DNA of 5,367 nucleotides, from NCBI GenBank assembly GCA_003551785.1, contig PUNP01000086.1:1-5367 (forward strand), given 5' to 3'. Below the pieces are notes generated by a model. It was not told the DNA's origin and made no database searches. It was given only the letters and a program-made list of their open reading frames with translations. Below are positions 5,010 through 5,367 of this stretch, piece after piece. Every line of letters begins with the position of its first letter. The stretch's first letter is position 1. This DNA is from Candidatus Brocadiaceae bacterium. GTDB lineage: Bacteria > Planctomycetota > Brocadiia > SM23-32. The position numbers were made by a program, and so were the translations under genes.

Positions 5010-5285
5010 CGTAAGCCGCTTAATGCGCGTATATCCACAAAAATTGCTACATGTGACAGAATCGAAAATAAGTTGTCAAAAATGGAAGTCATGTGTGGCA
5101 ATTGAGTGTTATATGTTACATCTGATTGCCAAAAACAGCAGTTCAGAAATGTCAAATCTATCGTCTCCGACCCGGCATAAATATTCAGTGAACCACGTGA
5201 ATTTTACAGTTATACATGAAAAATCAGGTGTCAGATTTGTAGTGAACCCCTGCTATGTATATTTTTGTCAAATGCCAGTTGGATT

Positions 5286-5316
5286 CCAAGAGTCGCGATA
5301 GGTGCCAAGTGTCGCG
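5286..5316 (+). repeat. Short direct repeat CCAAG(A/T)GTCGCG
   Basis: CCAAGAGTCGCG (5286-5297) and CCAAGTGTCGCG (5305-5316) are direct repeats with one difference and a 19-base period, about two helical turns. That spacing would suit a dimeric regulator binding site, but there is no gene in the window to attach it to. Confidence 0.35.
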
Positions 5317-5334
5317 CAGCCTGCTATTCGATCT

Positions 5335-5353
5335 TGTGCGTAAAAAACGCACA
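5335..5353 (+). repeat. Hairpin TGTGCGT / ACGCACA near window end
   Basis: TGTGCGT (5335-5341) pairs perfectly with ACGCACA (5347-5353) around an AAAAA loop. No T tract follows on either strand within the window, so its role as a terminator or operator cannot be judged. Confidence 0.4.
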
Positions 5354-5367
5354 GACCAGTTTACCGA

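Larger units (their letters stand above)
4447..5367. other. Long non-coding region with hairpin arrays
   Basis: About 920 bases have no convincing gene; the ORFs present run through palindromes or lack ribosome binding sites and recognisable sequence. It begins upstream of the sigma-54 promoter, where activator sites would be expected. It includes the hairpin TTCTCC-AGG-GGAGAA (4570-4584), a tandem GTGTTCG (about 4584-4597), an inverted repeat GTACATC/GATGTAC (4619-4646), the paired three-hairpin modules (4670-4917), the strong hairpin at 4981-5009, an inverted repeat TGGCAAT/ATTGCCA (5096-5131), and end repeats (5286-5353). The last 300 bases are AT-richer and may be the upstream region of a gene beyond the window. 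Confidence 0.55.

Noticed and set aside
5023..5301. 92-aa plus-strand ORF
   Set aside because: No ribosome binding site, no recognisable motif, rare-residue-rich composition; likely a chance opening in AT-rich sequence.
5298..5312. TTGGCAC on the minus strand near the right end as a second sigma-54 promoter
   Set aside because: The -12 element TTGC is missing at the required distance.

Overview
The window is a bacterial chromosomal segment, probably from an uncultured organism. It has moderate GC, long non-coding gaps and several families of short dispersed palindromes. No gene fixes the lineage. A consensus sigma-54 promoter, the palindrome families, and a small-ORF/nucleotidyltransferase pair fit a PVC-type bacterium (Kiritimatiellota, Lentisphaerota or Verrucomicrobiota), but that is a weak inference from recollection.

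Left part (1-1660, + strand). A complete family-2 glycosyltransferase (197-913) is followed by a separate unit with its own strong extended -10 promoter (995-1024). This unit holds a 62-aa basic protein (1052-1240) overlapping by 56 bases a 157-aa nucleotidyltransferase (1185-1658). The arrangement resembles a toxin-antitoxin-like pair of the MNT/AbiEii superfamily.

Middle (1660-3650). A palindromic repeat element (1769-1833) precedes mutY (2017-3076). This A/G-specific adenine glycosylase gene is broken by an apparent 29-base deletion at about 2419, which shifts the frame and removes the segment with the catalytic aspartate. The iron-sulfur and Nudix domains downstream are otherwise undamaged. 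A second copy of the palindromic element (3436-3504) sits between the arms of a 25-base imperfect inverted repeat (3391-3535). A promoter-like site near 3243-3272 has no recognisable gene after it. A tRNA-Arg(UCG) with encoded CCA lies at 3649-3725 on the + strand.

Right part (3726-5367). On the minus strand a perfect sigma-54 -24/-12 promoter (4430-4446) drives an apparent two-gene unit: a 40-aa charged small protein (4389 down to 4267) and, one base later, a 124-aa putative lipoprotein (4265 down to 3891) whose ribosome binding site lies in the last codons of the small ORF. The remaining 900 bases hold no convincing gene. They carry a pair of inverted three-hairpin modules (4670-4755 and 4830-4917), a related 11-bp hairpin (4981-5009), and short repeats near the end.

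The most interesting items are the sigma-54 controlled small-ORF/lipoprotein unit, the apparently recent loss of mutY, and the nested palindromic repeat families.
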